Source of the DNA: an uncultured Desulfobacterales bacterium
GTDB taxonomy: Bacteria > Desulfobacterota > Desulfobacteria > Desulfobacterales > JAHEIW01
Assembly (NCBI GenBank): GCA_947259495.1
Contig: CAMYLV010000013.1
Location: 206,078-270,077, forward strand
Direction of reading: 5' to 3'
Length of the DNA: 64,000 bases
Positions 53,731 to 63,919 of this stretch are shown here, in pieces. The notes under the pieces were generated by a model that was not told the DNA's origin, did not search any database, and saw only the letters and a list, made by a program, of their open reading frames with translations. The position numbers were made by a program, and so were the translations under genes. How positions within the stretch are numbered: position 1 is the first letter of the stretch; each line of letters begins with the position of its first letter.

Positions 53731-54603
53731 TTAAGAAAATATATTGGCGCAGAATTCACCCAGGGTTCCCAGATCTTCACACACATGAACCCCACTGGCC
53801 TTCATGGCCTCTATTTTGGCCTGGGCCGTTCCGCTGCTGCCGGATATAATAGCGCCGGCGTGGCCCATCCGTCGGCCGGGGGGTGCCGTTAAACCGGAGA
53901 TAAAGCCCACAACCGGAATGGACATCTTATTAGCGATAAAATCGGAAGCATCCTCCTCGGCCGTCCCGCCGATTTCACCGACCATCACCACGCCCCGGGT
54001 GGCGGAATCCTGCTCAAAAGCTTCCAGACAATCAATAAAGCTCGAACCGCAGATCGGATCGCCCCCGATGCCGATACAGGTCGTCTGCCCGATGCCTTGC
54101 AGGGTTAACTGATGAACCACTTCGTAGGTCAGAGTCCCGGATCTGGATACCACCCCGATCGGCCCACCGGGCTTGTGAATAGGCCCCGGCATAATACCAA
54201 TTTTGGCCTCACCGGGTGTAATGATTCCCGGGCAGTTGGGTCCGATCATGCGCACGGGTTTAGCATACAGATAATTTTTGACCCGCATCATATCCAGCAC
54301 CGGGATTCCCTCGGTAATCACCACCACCAGGCGCAGTCCCGCATCAGCGGCTTCCATGATCGCATCGGCGGCAAAGGCCGGCGGTACGAATATCAAGCTG
54401 CAATCAGCACCGGTTGCATCAACGGCATCTTGCACGGTATTGAATACCGGAACATCATCCATTTTCTGCCCGGCTTTGCCGGGCGTAACCCCGGCAATAA
54501 TCTGGGTGCCGTAATCAATACAATGCCGTGTATGAAACTGCCCTTCTTTTCCGGTAATCCCCTGAACCACAACCCGGGTGTGCTTATCCGCAAAAATGCT
54601 CAC
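53731..54603 (-). CDS. sucD: Succinyl-CoA synthetase alpha subunit
   Basis: A 290-residue ligase subunit. The CoA-binding domain has [14 protein letters not shown] and IAGVTPGK; the phospho-His region is [13 protein letters not shown] (about residues 243-255). With SucC it converts succinyl-CoA to succinate with ATP or GTP production. It is the last gene of the propionate block, 255 bases from sucC. Confidence 0.93.
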   Translation of the reverse strand: MSIFADKHTRVVVQGITGKEGQFHTRHCIDYGTQIIAGVTPGKAGQKMDDVPVFNTVQDAVDATGADCSLIFVPPAFAADAIMEAADAGLRLVVVITEGIPVLDMMRVKNYLYAKPVRMIGPNCPGIITPGEAKIGIMPGPIHKPGGPIGVVSRSGTLTYEVVHQLTLQGIGQTTCIGIGGDPICGSSFIDCLEAFEQDSATRGVVMVGEIGGTAEEDASDFIANKMSIPVVGFISGLTAPPGRRMGHAGAIISGSSGTAQAKIEAMKASGVHVCEDLGTLGEFCANIFS

Positions 54604-54642
54604 GATAGGCTCCTATACTATTAAAAACAATAATCTACATAA

Positions 54643-54795
54643 AAGGAATACCGGAATAGTGGGATGTTGGAATGCTGGGTGAGGTACAATGAGATTAAAT
54701 TCTGAATGGATGACCCGCATCGGAAATAAAAATCAGGATACCATCCGCTTTTCATACCCCATATTCCACCATTCCATTATTCCATCAGACACCTG
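54643..54795. repeat. Word-reiterating hairpin (GGAAT / ATTCC words)
   Basis: GGAATACCGGAATAGTGGGATG, then TTGGAATG, against TATTCCACCATTCCATTATTCC. Between sucC and sucD. Confidence 0.65.
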
Positions 54796-54858
54796 ACCAA
54801 ACGTCAGACACCGTTCTTCTGGCATAATTTAAAGCTCAAGCCATTAAACGCCTATTGC

Positions 54859-56019
54859 TTATTGAACGACCTCGGCGATTTTTTGAGCGGCATCTCTTAA
54901 ATCGGCAGCGGTGATCAGATTCAGACCGGACTCAGCCAGAATTTTCCGCCCCTCTTCAACATTGGTCCCTTCCATGCGCACCACCACCGGAACTTTAATC
55001 CCGGTTTTTTTGGCGGCCTCTACTACACCATTGGCCAGAACATCACAGCGTAAAATTCCGCCAAATATATTGATTAAAATGCCTTTGACATTTGGATCAC
55101 TTAAAATGATTCGAAATCCGTTTTCGACCATTTCGGCACTGGCGCCGCCGCCGACATCTAAAAAATTGGCCGGCTCCGCCCCGGCCTGTTTGATAATATC
55201 CATGGTGGCCATCGCCAGCCCGGCACCGTTGACCATGTTGCCCACATTGCCGTCCAGATTAATATAATTCAGATTGAATTTGGAGGCTTCCACCTCGAGC
55301 GGATCTTCCTCATCAAGATCACGGTATTCCTGAATATCCGGATGCCGGAAAAGGGCATTATCATCAAAATTCACTTTGGCATCCAGCGCCATCACGGTTT
55401 CTTCAGCGGTTATGACCAGTGGATTGATTTCAAGCAGCGAACAATCAGCGCCAACAAAAAGCCGGTAAAGATTCTTTAACATGGCCACAAACGGTTTCAT
55501 AACAACCGGGTTCAAATTCAAACCAAAAGCCACCGCGCGGCAATGATAGGACTGCAAACCCAGCAGCGGATTTATCGGAACCTTGATAATTTTTTCCGGC
55601 GTTTCAGCAGCCACCGCTTCAATGTCCATACCGCCGGCCTCACTCGCCATAATAACAATCTGGGCCGTTGAACGGTCAGGAATAATGCTCACATACAGCT
55701 CTTTGGCAATGTTCAGGCCTTGTTCGACCAGAACTTTTTTTACCAGGCGGCCCCCCGCACCGGTCTGATGGGTCACCAAGTTCATTCCAATAATTTCCTG
55801 CGCCACGCGCCCGACTTCATCAGCCGCCCCAGCCAGCTTGACGCCACCGCCTTTGCCGCGGCCTCCGGCATGAATTTGGGCTTTTACGACCACCGGATAA
55901 CCGCCTAACTTTTTGGCGACGCCAACGGCTTCAGCGGCAGTGAAAGCGATCCCGCCTTTCGGCACAGGGACCGCATATTTGTTAAACAATTCTTTGGCCT
56001 GGTATTCATGGATCTTCAT
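54859..56019 (-). CDS. sucC: Succinyl-CoA synthetase beta subunit
   Basis: A 386-residue ATP-grasp subunit. N-terminus [21 protein letters not shown], then [14 protein letters not shown] (about 46-59). Metal ligands lie in [10 protein letters not shown]-terminal [10 protein letters not shown] and [11 protein letters not shown] are standard. It partners SucD. A hairpin separates it from the fused carboxyltransferase gene. Confidence 0.93.
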   Translation of the reverse strand: MKIHEYQAKELFNKYAVPVPKGGIAFTAAEAVGVAKKLGGYPVVVKAQIHAGGRGKGGGVKLAGAADEVGRVAQEIIGMNLVTHQTGAGGRLVKKVLVEQGLNIAKELYVSIIPDRSTAQIVIMASEAGGMDIEAVAAETPEKIIKVPINPLLGLQSYHCRAVAFGLNLNPVVMKPFVAMLKNLYRLFVGADCSLLEINPLVITAEETVMALDAKVNFDDNALFRHPDIQEYRDLDEEDPLEVEASKFNLNYINLDGNVGNMVNGAGLAMATMDIIKQAGAEPANFLDVGGGASAEMVENGFRIILSDPNVKGILINIFGGILRCDVLANGVVEAAKKTGIKVPVVVRMEGTNVEEGRKILAESGLNLITAADLRDAAQKIAEVVQ

Positions 56020-56084
56020 TTTCGTCTTCTCCGTCTATAACACAAGCGCAAAGGTAAAATTAAAAAGCTCAGCCGTCGGTCGCC

Positions 56085-56228
56085 TGGTTCAAGGGTTCAG
56101 CCTTCAAAGGTTCAGAGGTTATAAACTACAGATAGAGACGTGCAGTGGGTTTCCAAAGACAGGGGCAGCAATTGGCAGCAAGAAACCAGAGCCCTTGGAC
56201 CCTGAACGCGGAACCCTGAACCTTTGTT
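56085..56228. repeat. Word-reiterating hairpin (GGTTCA / TGAACC words)
   Basis: GGTTCAAGGGTTCAGCC and TTCAAAGGTTCAGAGG against CCTGAACGCGGAACCCTGAACC. Same word class as 32385-32547. Confidence 0.7.
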
Positions 56229-56231
56229 CCT

Positions 56232-58253
56232 TTAACCGATCACCGCCAATACATCCCCTTTGGCCACTGAATCGCCGCTGCTGAAATTGACGCTTTTAAT
56301 GGTTCCGCTGGCGGGCGACGGCAAAGCATTTTCCATTTTCATGGCTTCCAGAACCACCACGGTTTCACCCTGATTGACGGCATCTCCCTCGTTTTTCTCA
56401 TACTTGACAATCATCCCGGGCATGGGCGCGGTAAGCGGAGTGCCTTCCACCGCTGCGGCCGGGGCAGCAGCCGGCGTCTTGGGCTTGGCTTTTTTGGCTT
56501 CAGCTGCCGCCGGTTTTTGAGCGGCTGGCGCAGCAGCCGGAGCAACCGGTGGTGCGGCGGCCGGCATTTGCATTCCTGCGGCCATTGGCTGAACGTAGCT
56601 GACCACCGGAGAGCCGCCGACTTCGTCCACCGCGACCTCAAAATAGTCATCATCAACAAAGACATTAAATGTCCGGGAGCTCTCGCTTTTTTCCGGTCTG
56701 TCTTTATCTGATTTCTCAACAAGCAGGCCGGCCTTGGCCTTTTTTAACAACTCTTGCTCGGCCATCGCGTCTTGCAGTGTTCTGGGCTGCACATCTTGCG
56801 GGGGCTGTTCCTTGCCGTATTTCCATTTCAAAAAGCGCTTTCCGGTAACCGGGTACAGCGCATAGATCAGGGCGTCGTCCAGATCAGCGGCCAGATCACC
56901 AATTTCTGCTTTGGCTTTTTCCAACTCAGGTTCCAGAACCTCCGCCGGCCGGCAGACAATGGGCTCCTCACCGCGCTCATAGCCTTTGAGCGCCTTTTTC
57001 TGCACCTCCGGATCAATTGGAATGGCGGTTTTGCCGTACAAACCGTAGCACAGGTCTTTTACCTGGCCGGTGATCATTTTATAACGCTCATTTTTGTCGT
57101 CAAACAGCACATTGTTGACCGTCTGGGTGCCCACAATCTGGCTGGTGGGGGTGACCAGCGGAATTTGTCCCAGCTCTTTTCTGACCCGCGGCAATTCGGC
57201 ATAGACCTGATCAATCTTATCCAGTGCATCCATTTCTCTTAGTTGATTGACCAGGTTGGACAGCATCCCGCCCGGTGTCTGGTGGAGCAGCACGTTAATG
57301 TCGATAATGGACATCTTGGTATCATCCAACAGGTGTCGGTATTTGGGCATGATCTCTTTTTCAAGGACTTCGTTGATCCGTGCCATCAACCGAATATCAA
57401 AGCCGGTGTCCCGGTTGGTGCCCAGCAGGGTCATGACCAGAGGTTCGATGGCCGCGTGGCATGTCCGATACGCATACGGTGACATACAGGTATCAATAAT
57501 ATCCACACCGGCTTCGATGGCCTTCAGGTGGGTCATCGGCGACATCCCTGATGTAAAATGGCTGTGCAGGTGAATCGGCGGTTTGACCGCCGCCTTCAGG
57601 GCTTTGATCAGATGAAAGGCATCATAGGGCGCCAGCAGGCCGGCCATGTCTTTGACGCAGATGCTGTCTGCCCCCATATTTTCGAGAGCTTTGGCCTTGT
57701 TAATGTAATAGTCGATATTGTAAACCTCTCCGCCCATGCGCGGCTCGGTCATCGTATAACACATACAGCCCTGGAAATGCTTGCCATACTCTTTAATCAC
57801 CGGGACCACGGTTTCAAAGTTACGATAGTCGTTCAGGGCGTCAAATGTTCGAAAGATGTCCATCCCGTTTTCACAGGTCCTTTCGACAAAGGCCTTGGCG
57901 ACATCATCGGCATAGTTGCGATAGCCTACCAGATTCTGGGCCCGCAGCAGCATTGAAAACGGCGTTTTTTTAACATATCGCTTTAAGGTGCGCATGCGTT
58001 CCCAGGGGTCTTCATTTAAAAACCGGTGCATGGTATCAAAGGTTGCCCCGCCCCAGACTTCCATGGCCCAAAAACCGACGTCGTCCATCATTTCGGCCAC
58101 CGGAATCATATCTTCGGTGCGGCCCCGGGTCGCAAACAGGGATTGATGGCCGTCACGAAGTGACAGGTCTTCGACCTTAACGGGATTTTCCGCCGTGGGC
58201 CGCTCTTTGTCATAATTCATGGTCGTCATTTTTACTTGAATGTCTTCACTCAT
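56232..58253 (-). CDS. Fused carboxyltransferase 5S-like / biotin carrier (methylmalonyl-CoA carboxyltransferase or decarboxylase component)
   Basis: A 673-residue protein. Residues 25-500 are a pyruvate carboxylase B/oxaloacetate decarboxylase alpha-like barrel: LRDGHQSLFATR (about 32-43), the carboxylated Lys in CVKDMAG (about 198) and metal His in HLHSHFTSG (about 228). An Ala/Pro linker (about 575-605) leads to a biotinyl domain with EAMKMEN (about 638). It lies with a 12S-like subunit and mutase, so the likely reaction is carboxyl transfer between pyruvate/oxaloacetate and propionyl-CoA/methylmalonyl-CoA. Pyruvate carboxylase subunit B is the alternative. Confidence 0.8.
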   Translation of the reverse strand: MSEDIQVKMTTMNYDKERPTAENPVKVEDLSLRDGHQSLFATRGRTEDMIPVAEMMDDVGFWAMEVWGGATFDTMHRFLNEDPWERMRTLKRYVKKTPFSMLLRAQNLVGYRNYADDVAKAFVERTCENGMDIFRTFDALNDYRNFETVVPVIKEYGKHFQGCMCYTMTEPRMGGEVYNIDYYINKAKALENMGADSICVKDMAGLLAPYDAFHLIKALKAAVKPPIHLHSHFTSGMSPMTHLKAIEAGVDIIDTCMSPYAYRTCHAAIEPLVMTLLGTNRDTGFDIRLMARINEVLEKEIMPKYRHLLDDTKMSIIDINVLLHQTPGGMLSNLVNQLREMDALDKIDQVYAELPRVRKELGQIPLVTPTSQIVGTQTVNNVLFDDKNERYKMITGQVKDLCYGLYGKTAIPIDPEVQKKALKGYERGEEPIVCRPAEVLEPELEKAKAEIGDLAADLDDALIYALYPVTGKRFLKWKYGKEQPPQDVQPRTLQDAMAEQELLKKAKAGLLVEKSDKDRPEKSESSRTFNVFVDDDYFEVAVDEVGGSPVVSYVQPMAAGMQMPAAAPPVAPAAAPAAQKPAAAEAKKAKPKTPAAAPAAAVEGTPLTAPMPGMIVKYEKNEGDAVNQGETVVVLEAMKMENALPSPASGTIKSVNFSSGDSVAKGDVLAVIG

Positions 58254-58284
58254 TTTTTGTTGCTCCTTTTATGTACTTTATACA

Positions 58285-58402
58285 GTCTGGTGTTTGGTGT
58301 TTAGTATCTAGTTTTTGGTGTTTGGTATTTAGTGTTTGGTGTTTGGTTTTTTTGATGGACGGTCATGTATGCCAAACACAAAACACTCAAACACAAAACA
58401 CC
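58285..58402. repeat. Word-reiterating hairpin (TTTGGTGTTTAG / CAAACACAAAACAC words)
   Basis: GTCTGGTGTTTGGTGTTTAG on the left; CAAACACAAAACACTCAAAC on the right. It lies directly upstream of the fused carboxyltransferase gene, covering its leader. Confidence 0.7.
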
Positions 58403-58404
58403 TT

Positions 58405-58632
58405 TTATAATTTACGAAATGTTCTCAGCTGCATCAAATTGCGCATCTGCATTTGCGCCTGTCGGCCGCTAACGCCCCAGGGCTTGAATACCGGCGCCGG
58501 TTGCCGTGCGAACATCGGCATCTGGGGTGAAGCCGCCTGCAGGGCAACCTGCATCGCAATGGCTTCTTCTTCGGTTTTGATATATTGCAGCACCGCTGCT
58601 ATGGCCGCAGCGGATTTTTGGGCATTTCCCAT
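58405..58632 (-). CDS. Small subunit-like protein of the carboxyltransferase operon
   Basis: A 75-residue protein between the 12S-like and 5S-like genes. The pattern KSAAAIAAVLQYIKTEEEA, a Pro-rich middle, then WGVSGRQAQMQMR resembles short proteins that sit in methylmalonyl-CoA decarboxylase and acyl-CoA carboxylase operons of anaerobes, often annotated OadG-like or hypothetical. There is no transmembrane helix, unlike true OadG. It may be an assembly or linker subunit. Position and length support a real gene. Confidence 0.6.
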   Translation of the reverse strand: MGNAQKSAAAIAAVLQYIKTEEEAIAMQVALQAASPQMPMFARQPAPVFKPWGVSGRQAQMQMRNLMQLRTFRKL

Positions 58633-58656
58633 TTGAACTCCTTTTTTATCAAGTTA

Positions 58657-58750
58657 AGCCGGTTGAGCCCGTTTTCCGGTTTTGCCGGAAAAGAATTGGC
58701 CTTCAAGGTCGTAACGGGCTAAACGGGCAAACTGGCCAACGGGCAAACCG
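58657..58750. repeat. Word-reiterating hairpin (CGGGC / GCCCG words)
   Basis: AGCCGGTTGAGCCCGTT and CCGGTTTTGCCGG versus AACGGGCTAAACGGGC and GGCCAACGGGC. Similar to 30375-30476. Confidence 0.65.
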
Positions 58751-58751
58751 A

Positions 58752-60305
58752 TTACATTGGAATATTGCCGTGTTTTTTCGGCGGCCGGGTTTCCCGTTTT
58801 GTGCACAACACTTCCAGGGCATCGATCAGGCGCGACCGGGTCTCGGCAGGTTCGATAACCGCATCAATATAGCCCCGATTGGCCGCCTGATAGGGATTTG
58901 AAAACAGCTCTTCATATTCTTTAATCTTTTCCTGGCGCTTGGCTGCCGAATCCTCGGCCTGCGAAATTTCCTTGCGGTGTATAATATTGGCTGCGCCGGC
59001 CGCACCCATGACGGCAATTTCCGCCGTGGGCCAGGCAAATGCCATATCCGCACCCAGGTCTTCGGAGCACATCGCCAGATAAGAGCCCCCGTAATCTTTG
59101 CGGGTTACCAGCAGCAGCTTGGGCACTGTGGCCTCCGAGTAACACCACAGAAGCTTGGCGCCATGCCGGATGATCCCACCCCATTCCTGTTGGCTGCCGG
59201 GCAGGTATCCCGGCACATCGGCGATAGTAAGCATCGGAATGTTAAATGCGTCGCAAAATCGAATGAAACGGGTGGCTTTGTCCGAAGCATTGATGTCCAA
59301 ACAGCCGGCCAGGACCTTTGGCTGGTTGGCAATAATGCCGATGCTTCTGCCATTCAAGCGGGCAAAACACACCACCATGTTGCGGGCAAAATATTGATGG
59401 GGTTCAAAAAATTCCCCGTCATCGACGATGGACCGAATGACGTCTTTCATATCGTAGGATTTATTGGGGCTGTCCGGGATAATCGAATTTAACGCCGAAT
59501 CTATGCGATGGGGATCATCACCGGTGTCCACAAGGGGTGGATCTTCCATATTATTGGACGGTAGATAGGATAGAAGCCGTTTGATCCGATCGATGGCATC
59601 TTCATCGCTTTCACATGCAAAGTGAGCCACACCGCTCTTTTCATTATGCGTTTTGGCGCCGCCCAGATCTTCAAAGGTGATTTCCTCACCGGTAACGGCT
59701 TTAATGACTTCGGGTCCGGTAATGAACATATAGCCGCTGCCTTTTACCATAAATACCCAATCGGTCATGGCCGGTGAATACACTGCCCCGCCGGCGGTGG
59801 GTCCCATAATCGCTGAAATCTGAGGGATAACACCCGAGGCGGCAGAATTGCGGAAAAAAATCTGTCCGTACCCGGAAAGGGCATCGACACCTTCCTGAAT
59901 GCGGGCACCACCCGAGTCGTTTATACCCACAAACGGCACGCCGGCCTTCAAGGCCAGATCCATGACTTTACAAATCTTTTTGGAATGCATTTCCCCCAGA
60001 CTGCCGGCTCTGGCCGTAAAATCCTGGGAAAACGCAAACACCGGCCGACCATTGACCAGGCCATGGCCGGTGATGACCCCGTCGGACGGGATATCGACTT
60101 TTTGCATGCCAAAATTCACGCAGCGATGATTGACAAACATATCGATCTCGCGAAAAGTTCCTTGATCAAATAACAGGTTAAACCGCTCCCGGGCGGTGAG
60201 CTTGTTTTTTTCATGCTGCTTGGCGACCGCTTTTTCGCCGCCCATCTCAAGGGTTTTGGCTTCACGTGCTTTAAGTTCTTTGATTTTATCTTCGACAACA
60301 CCCAT
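58752..60305 (-). CDS. Acyl-CoA carboxylase/carboxyltransferase beta subunit (12S-like)
   Basis: A 517-residue carboxyltransferase of the PccB/MmdA type, starting at 60305 (AAAGGATACAG upstream; the frame goes to 60371). Two crotonase folds: N half with GDSGGARIQEGV-type INDSGGARIQEGVD (about 110) and C half with AWPTAEIAVMGAAGA. It transfers carboxyl between biotin and propionyl-CoA or methylmalonyl-CoA. Operon context favours propionate metabolism. Whether it works as transcarboxylase, decarboxylase or carboxylase cannot be decided. Confidence 0.85.
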   Translation of the reverse strand: MGVVEDKIKELKAREAKTLEMGGEKAVAKQHEKNKLTARERFNLLFDQGTFREIDMFVNHRCVNFGMQKVDIPSDGVITGHGLVNGRPVFAFSQDFTARAGSLGEMHSKKICKVMDLALKAGVPFVGINDSGGARIQEGVDALSGYGQIFFRNSAASGVIPQISAIMGPTAGGAVYSPAMTDWVFMVKGSGYMFITGPEVIKAVTGEEITFEDLGGAKTHNEKSGVAHFACESDEDAIDRIKRLLSYLPSNNMEDPPLVDTGDDPHRIDSALNSIIPDSPNKSYDMKDVIRSIVDDGEFFEPHQYFARNMVVCFARLNGRSIGIIANQPKVLAGCLDINASDKATRFIRFCDAFNIPMLTIADVPGYLPGSQQEWGGIIRHGAKLLWCYSEATVPKLLLVTRKDYGGSYLAMCSEDLGADMAFAWPTAEIAVMGAAGAANIIHRKEISQAEDSAAKRQEKIKEYEELFSNPYQAANRGYIDAVIEPAETRSRLIDALEVLCTKRETRPPKKHGNIPM

Positions 60306-60421
60306 TATCTGTATCCTTTCATGTAAAAATACTTGCCAGACTGCCTGCAGCCCCTCCTGGCGCTCGGGCAAATGACTACATATTTCTAATGCCGCAAAAT
60401 AAGAGGTAAAAATTAAACTTT

Positions 60422-61414
60422 CTAGACCGAACGCTGATTGTCAAGAAAAAAAAGCAATTTATCGGCTGCAAGGGTCGGGGCGGTTTCCCCTCTGGCAACC
60501 GCACGCGTAATCTGATCGAGTCCTTGCTTGATATCAGGATTATTATAAAATCGCTGTTTCAGCTCATCTTCAACCATGGACCAGAGCCAATCCAGAGCTT
60601 GCTTTTGGCGCTTATGTTCCAGTTCACCGCTGTTGGTAAACTTTTTATGGAATTTCAAAACCGTTTGCCAGATTTCAGCGATACCCGTCATCTCCAGCGC
60701 ACTGCAGATCAGCACCGGTGGCTGCCAGTTGGGGGATGCGGGCTGCAGCATATGCAGCGCAGAGGCATATATTTTGGCGGCCTTTTTGGCCTTTTCGATG
60801 TTGTCGCCATCGGCCTTGTTAATGGCAATGGCATCCGCCAGTTCCAATACGCCTCTTTTTATCCCCTGCAACTCATCGCCGGCACCGGCGAGCATCAAGA
60901 CAAGGAAAAAATCAACCATTGATGCCACGGTGGTCTCTGACTGTCCGACACCGACCGTCTCGACGATGATCACATCAAAACCGGCGGCTTCGCAAACCAG
61001 CATGGTTTCCCGTGTTTTGCGGGCCACGCCCCCCAGCGTGCCACCGGAGGGCGACGGACGAATAAATGCATTTTCTTCAACCGCAAGCTTTTCCATGCGG
61101 GTCTTATCGGCCATCACGCTGCCACCGCTTCTGGAACTGCTGGGATCCACAGCCAAAACCGCCGCTCGGTGGCCGCCTTCCACCAGCGACATGCCCAGAC
61201 TTTCAATGAAGGTACTTTTGCCAACTCCGGGTACGCCGGTAATGCCCAGACGAATCGCTTTGCCGGTATGCGGCAACAGTCTATCAACGATTTTGCGCGC
61301 CAATTGCTGATGATCGGGGCGCGAACTTTCGATCAGGGTGATGGTTTTAGACAGTAGCCGGCGGTCCTGCTGGCGGACACCCTTGATCAATATTTTTGGA
61401 TCAGCCGGATTCAT
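60422..61414 (-). CDS. meaB: Methylmalonyl-CoA mutase-associated GTPase MeaB
   Basis: G3E GTPase of 330 residues that guards and reactivates the B12 mutase. Walker A GVPGVGKST (about 60-68), the switch region AVDPSSSRSGGS, VETVGVGQSE (about 154-163) and NKADGD (about 201). Located directly downstream of the mutase, as is typical. Confidence 0.9.
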   Translation of the reverse strand: MNPADPKILIKGVRQQDRRLLSKTITLIESSRPDHQQLARKIVDRLLPHTGKAIRLGITGVPGVGKSTFIESLGMSLVEGGHRAAVLAVDPSSSRSGGSVMADKTRMEKLAVEENAFIRPSPSGGTLGGVARKTRETMLVCEAAGFDVIIVETVGVGQSETTVASMVDFFLVLMLAGAGDELQGIKRGVLELADAIAINKADGDNIEKAKKAAKIYASALHMLQPASPNWQPPVLICSALEMTGIAEIWQTVLKFHKKFTNSGELEHKRQKQALDWLWSMVEDELKQRFYNNPDIKQGLDQITRAVARGETAPTLAADKLLFFLDNQRSV

Positions 61415-61555
61415 CTAAATGTCATTTAGTTCTTTAAATATCCCTGTAGCTGTTAATTGTTTTTCGCGATAGCCATTAAAAAAATCGAATATCGAATATC
61501 CAGCGCCGAATCTCTTTGCAGCCGTCTCTTTCAGATGAAGCGACAGGTGATGATC

Positions 61556-63691
61556 TTATTTGCGCTGCTCCAGCGCATTGAGCACCTGATTGGCGGAATC
61601 GGTCACCGGCGTCCCGGGACCGAAAATGCCGACAACGCCGGCGTCATAAAGCGCCTCATAATCCGACGGTGGTATGATCCCGCCGACCACCACCAATATG
61701 TCCCCACCGCCTTCTTTTTTGAGCGCTGCGATCATCTCCGGGACCAGGATTTTGTGACCGGCGGCCAGGCTGGATGGGCCGACCACATGAACATCATTTT
61801 CCACTGCCATACGGGCGGCCTCCCCGGGTGTTTGAAACATGGGGCTGATATCCACATCAAATCCAAGATCGGCAAAAGCGGTGGCAATGACCTTAATACC
61901 GCGATCGTGACCATCCTGGCCCATTTTGGTCACCAGGATTCTCGGACGCCGGCCTTCTTTTTCCTTGAATTCAGCGGTGCGCTTGCGAATCGATTCTATA
62001 ATTTCACTGTCACCGTATTCGGAAGCATACACACCCGAAATACACTGGGTGGTGGCCACGTAACGCCCGAATGTTTTTTCAAGGGCATCTGAGATTTCAC
62101 CACCGGTGGCCCGGGCCCGCACCGCCGGAATGCAGGCTTCCAGCAAATTGCCGCCGGATTCTGCAGCGTTAACCACAGCCTGCAACGCCTGCTCTAAAGC
62201 CTTTGCGTCCCGGTTTGCTTTGAGCTGCTTTAATCGCGTGACCTGCTCATCCCGAACGCTGGCCGGAACTTCAAGAATCTCCAGATCCACGTCCTCTTCG
62301 ATCGGGTATTTGTTGACGCCCACAATGACGTCTTTGCCCTGGTCGATGCGCGCCTGCCGGCGGGCAGCTGCCTCTTCAATCCGCATTTTGGGCATACCGG
62401 TTTCAATCGCTTTTGCCATACCGCCCATTTCTTCGATTTCATCGATGATTTTACCGGCCTCGCGAATAATGCCGTCGGTTAAGGACTCGACGTAGTAAGA
62501 GCCTGCCAGCGGATCAACGGCATGGCAAATCTGAGATTCTTCCTGAACAATCAGCTGGGTATTGCGCGCAATCCGGGCCGAAAAGTCGGTAGGCAGGCCG
62601 ACCGCTTCGTCAAAAGAGTTGGTATGCAGCGACTGGGTTCCGCCCAGGGCGGCCGACAGACATTCCAGCGTGGTCCGGATAATATTATTATAAGGATCCT
62701 GGGCCGTCAGGCTCCAGCCCGATGTCTGACAATGGGTGCGCAGCATGGTTGAGCGCGGATCTTTGGGATTAAACTGACTGATAATTTTATGCCACAGAAA
62801 CCGCGCTGCCCGCAACATAGCGATTTCCATAAAAAAGTTCATACCGATCCCGAAGAAAAAAGACAGCCGCGGCGCAAAAGTGTCAATATGCAGCCCGGCA
62901 TTGAGGGCCGCCCGAACATATTCCAGCCCGTCAGCCAGGGTAAAGGCCGCCTGCAGCACGGAGTCGGCCCCGGCCTCCATCATGTGATAACCGCTGATAC
63001 TGATGGTGTTGTAGCGGGGCATGTGGCTCGAACAATAACCGATAATATCAGAAACAATTCGCATGGACGGTTCCGGCGGATAGATATAGGTGTTTCGGGT
63101 CAGGTATTCCTTTAAGATGTCATTTTGGATGGTTCCGGCCAGTTTCTTCTGACTGACGCCCTGTTCTTCAGCGGCGACTATGTACCCGGCTAAAATAGGC
63201 AGGACCGCACCATTCATGGTCATGGAAACCGTCATCTGATCCAGCGGAATCTGGTCAAACAAAATTTTCATATCTTCAACCGAGTCTACCGCCACACCGG
63301 CCTTGCCGACGTCCCCGCTGACCCGTGGGTGATCGGAGTCGTATCCGCGGTGAGTCGCCAGATCAAATGCCACCGATAGCCCTTTTTGGCCGGCAGCCAG
63401 ACACCGGCGATAAAAGGCGTTGGACTTTTTGGCAGTGGAAAACCCGGCGTATTGCCGGATGGTCCACGGCCTTCCCGCATACATGGTTGCCCGGGGACCC
63501 CGCATGTAGGGTTCCAGACCCGGCAGCGTATTGAGATGACCCATTCCCTCGAGATCTTCAGCCGTGTACAAGGGCTTTACGGGTATACCTTCCGGTGTCT
63601 TCCAGTCCAGGGATTCCAGCGGTTTGCCCCTTAACGCTTTTTCGGCAAGCTCCTGCCATTTTTTAATATCCGGGTGTTTTGCCATGGTCAT
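61556..63691 (-). CDS. Methylmalonyl-CoA mutase (single-chain)
   Basis: B12-dependent mutase of 711 residues. The TIM-barrel part begins [11 protein letters not shown] (about 35) and includes [13 protein letters not shown] (about 79). The C-terminal cobalamin domain has the base-off motif GQDGHDRG (about residue 590), with [10 protein letters not shown] and GGIIPPSD later. The single polypeptide with both domains fits the large subunit of a homodimer-type enzyme. It interconverts succinyl-CoA and (R)-methylmalonyl-CoA. An AAGGAGC ribosome site precedes the ATG at 63691. Confidence 0.92.
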   Translation of the reverse strand: MTMAKHPDIKKWQELAEKALRGKPLESLDWKTPEGIPVKPLYTAEDLEGMGHLNTLPGLEPYMRGPRATMYAGRPWTIRQYAGFSTAKKSNAFYRRCLAAGQKGLSVAFDLATHRGYDSDHPRVSGDVGKAGVAVDSVEDMKILFDQIPLDQMTVSMTMNGAVLPILAGYIVAAEEQGVSQKKLAGTIQNDILKEYLTRNTYIYPPEPSMRIVSDIIGYCSSHMPRYNTISISGYHMMEAGADSVLQAAFTLADGLEYVRAALNAGLHIDTFAPRLSFFFGIGMNFFMEIAMLRAARFLWHKIISQFNPKDPRSTMLRTHCQTSGWSLTAQDPYNNIIRTTLECLSAALGGTQSLHTNSFDEAVGLPTDFSARIARNTQLIVQEESQICHAVDPLAGSYYVESLTDGIIREAGKIIDEIEEMGGMAKAIETGMPKMRIEEAAARRQARIDQGKDVIVGVNKYPIEEDVDLEILEVPASVRDEQVTRLKQLKANRDAKALEQALQAVVNAAESGGNLLEACIPAVRARATGGEISDALEKTFGRYVATTQCISGVYASEYGDSEIIESIRKRTAEFKEKEGRRPRILVTKMGQDGHDRGIKVIATAFADLGFDVDISPMFQTPGEAARMAVENDVHVVGPSSLAAGHKILVPEMIAALKKEGGGDILVVVGGIIPPSDYEALYDAGVVGIFGPGTPVTDSANQVLNALEQRK

Positions 63692-63768
63692 TTGCTCCTT
63701 TTTTAAATCATTTTCCCACGAAACGAATACTTTTAGATAAATGGTTACAATTAGAATTTTAGTGTTCG

Positions 63769-63871
63769 CATGTCAGCAAACAGATGACAGAGGGCAGAAA
63801 GGGTGCTTCCTATTCCAGGTTTTACCATCTGTTTTCTGTCATCTGACCTCTGTCAACTGAATCCTGACACG
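63769..63871. repeat. Word-reiterating hairpin (TGTCAG ... CTGACA)
   Basis: TGTCAGCAAACAGATGACAGAG on the left; CATCTGTTTTCTGTCATCTGACC and CTGACA on the right. Same class as 8577-8700 and 18973-19061. Confidence 0.7.
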
Positions 63872-63919
63872 TGCCACTTAATTGATTTGCTGCAATCGAC
63901 AACCGGGCTCAACCGAAAT

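Noticed and set aside
58285-58402. CRISPR-like repeats in the TTTGGTGTTTAG tract
   Set aside because: Words are not regularly spaced, have no spacers, and form a single inverted pair.
61457-62092. A 211-residue + strand frame opposite the mutase
   Set aside because: Shadow of the methylmalonyl-CoA mutase cobalamin domain.
63692-63919. Cobalamin riboswitch ahead of the mutase
   Set aside because: No B12-box; only a short leader and a hairpin are present.
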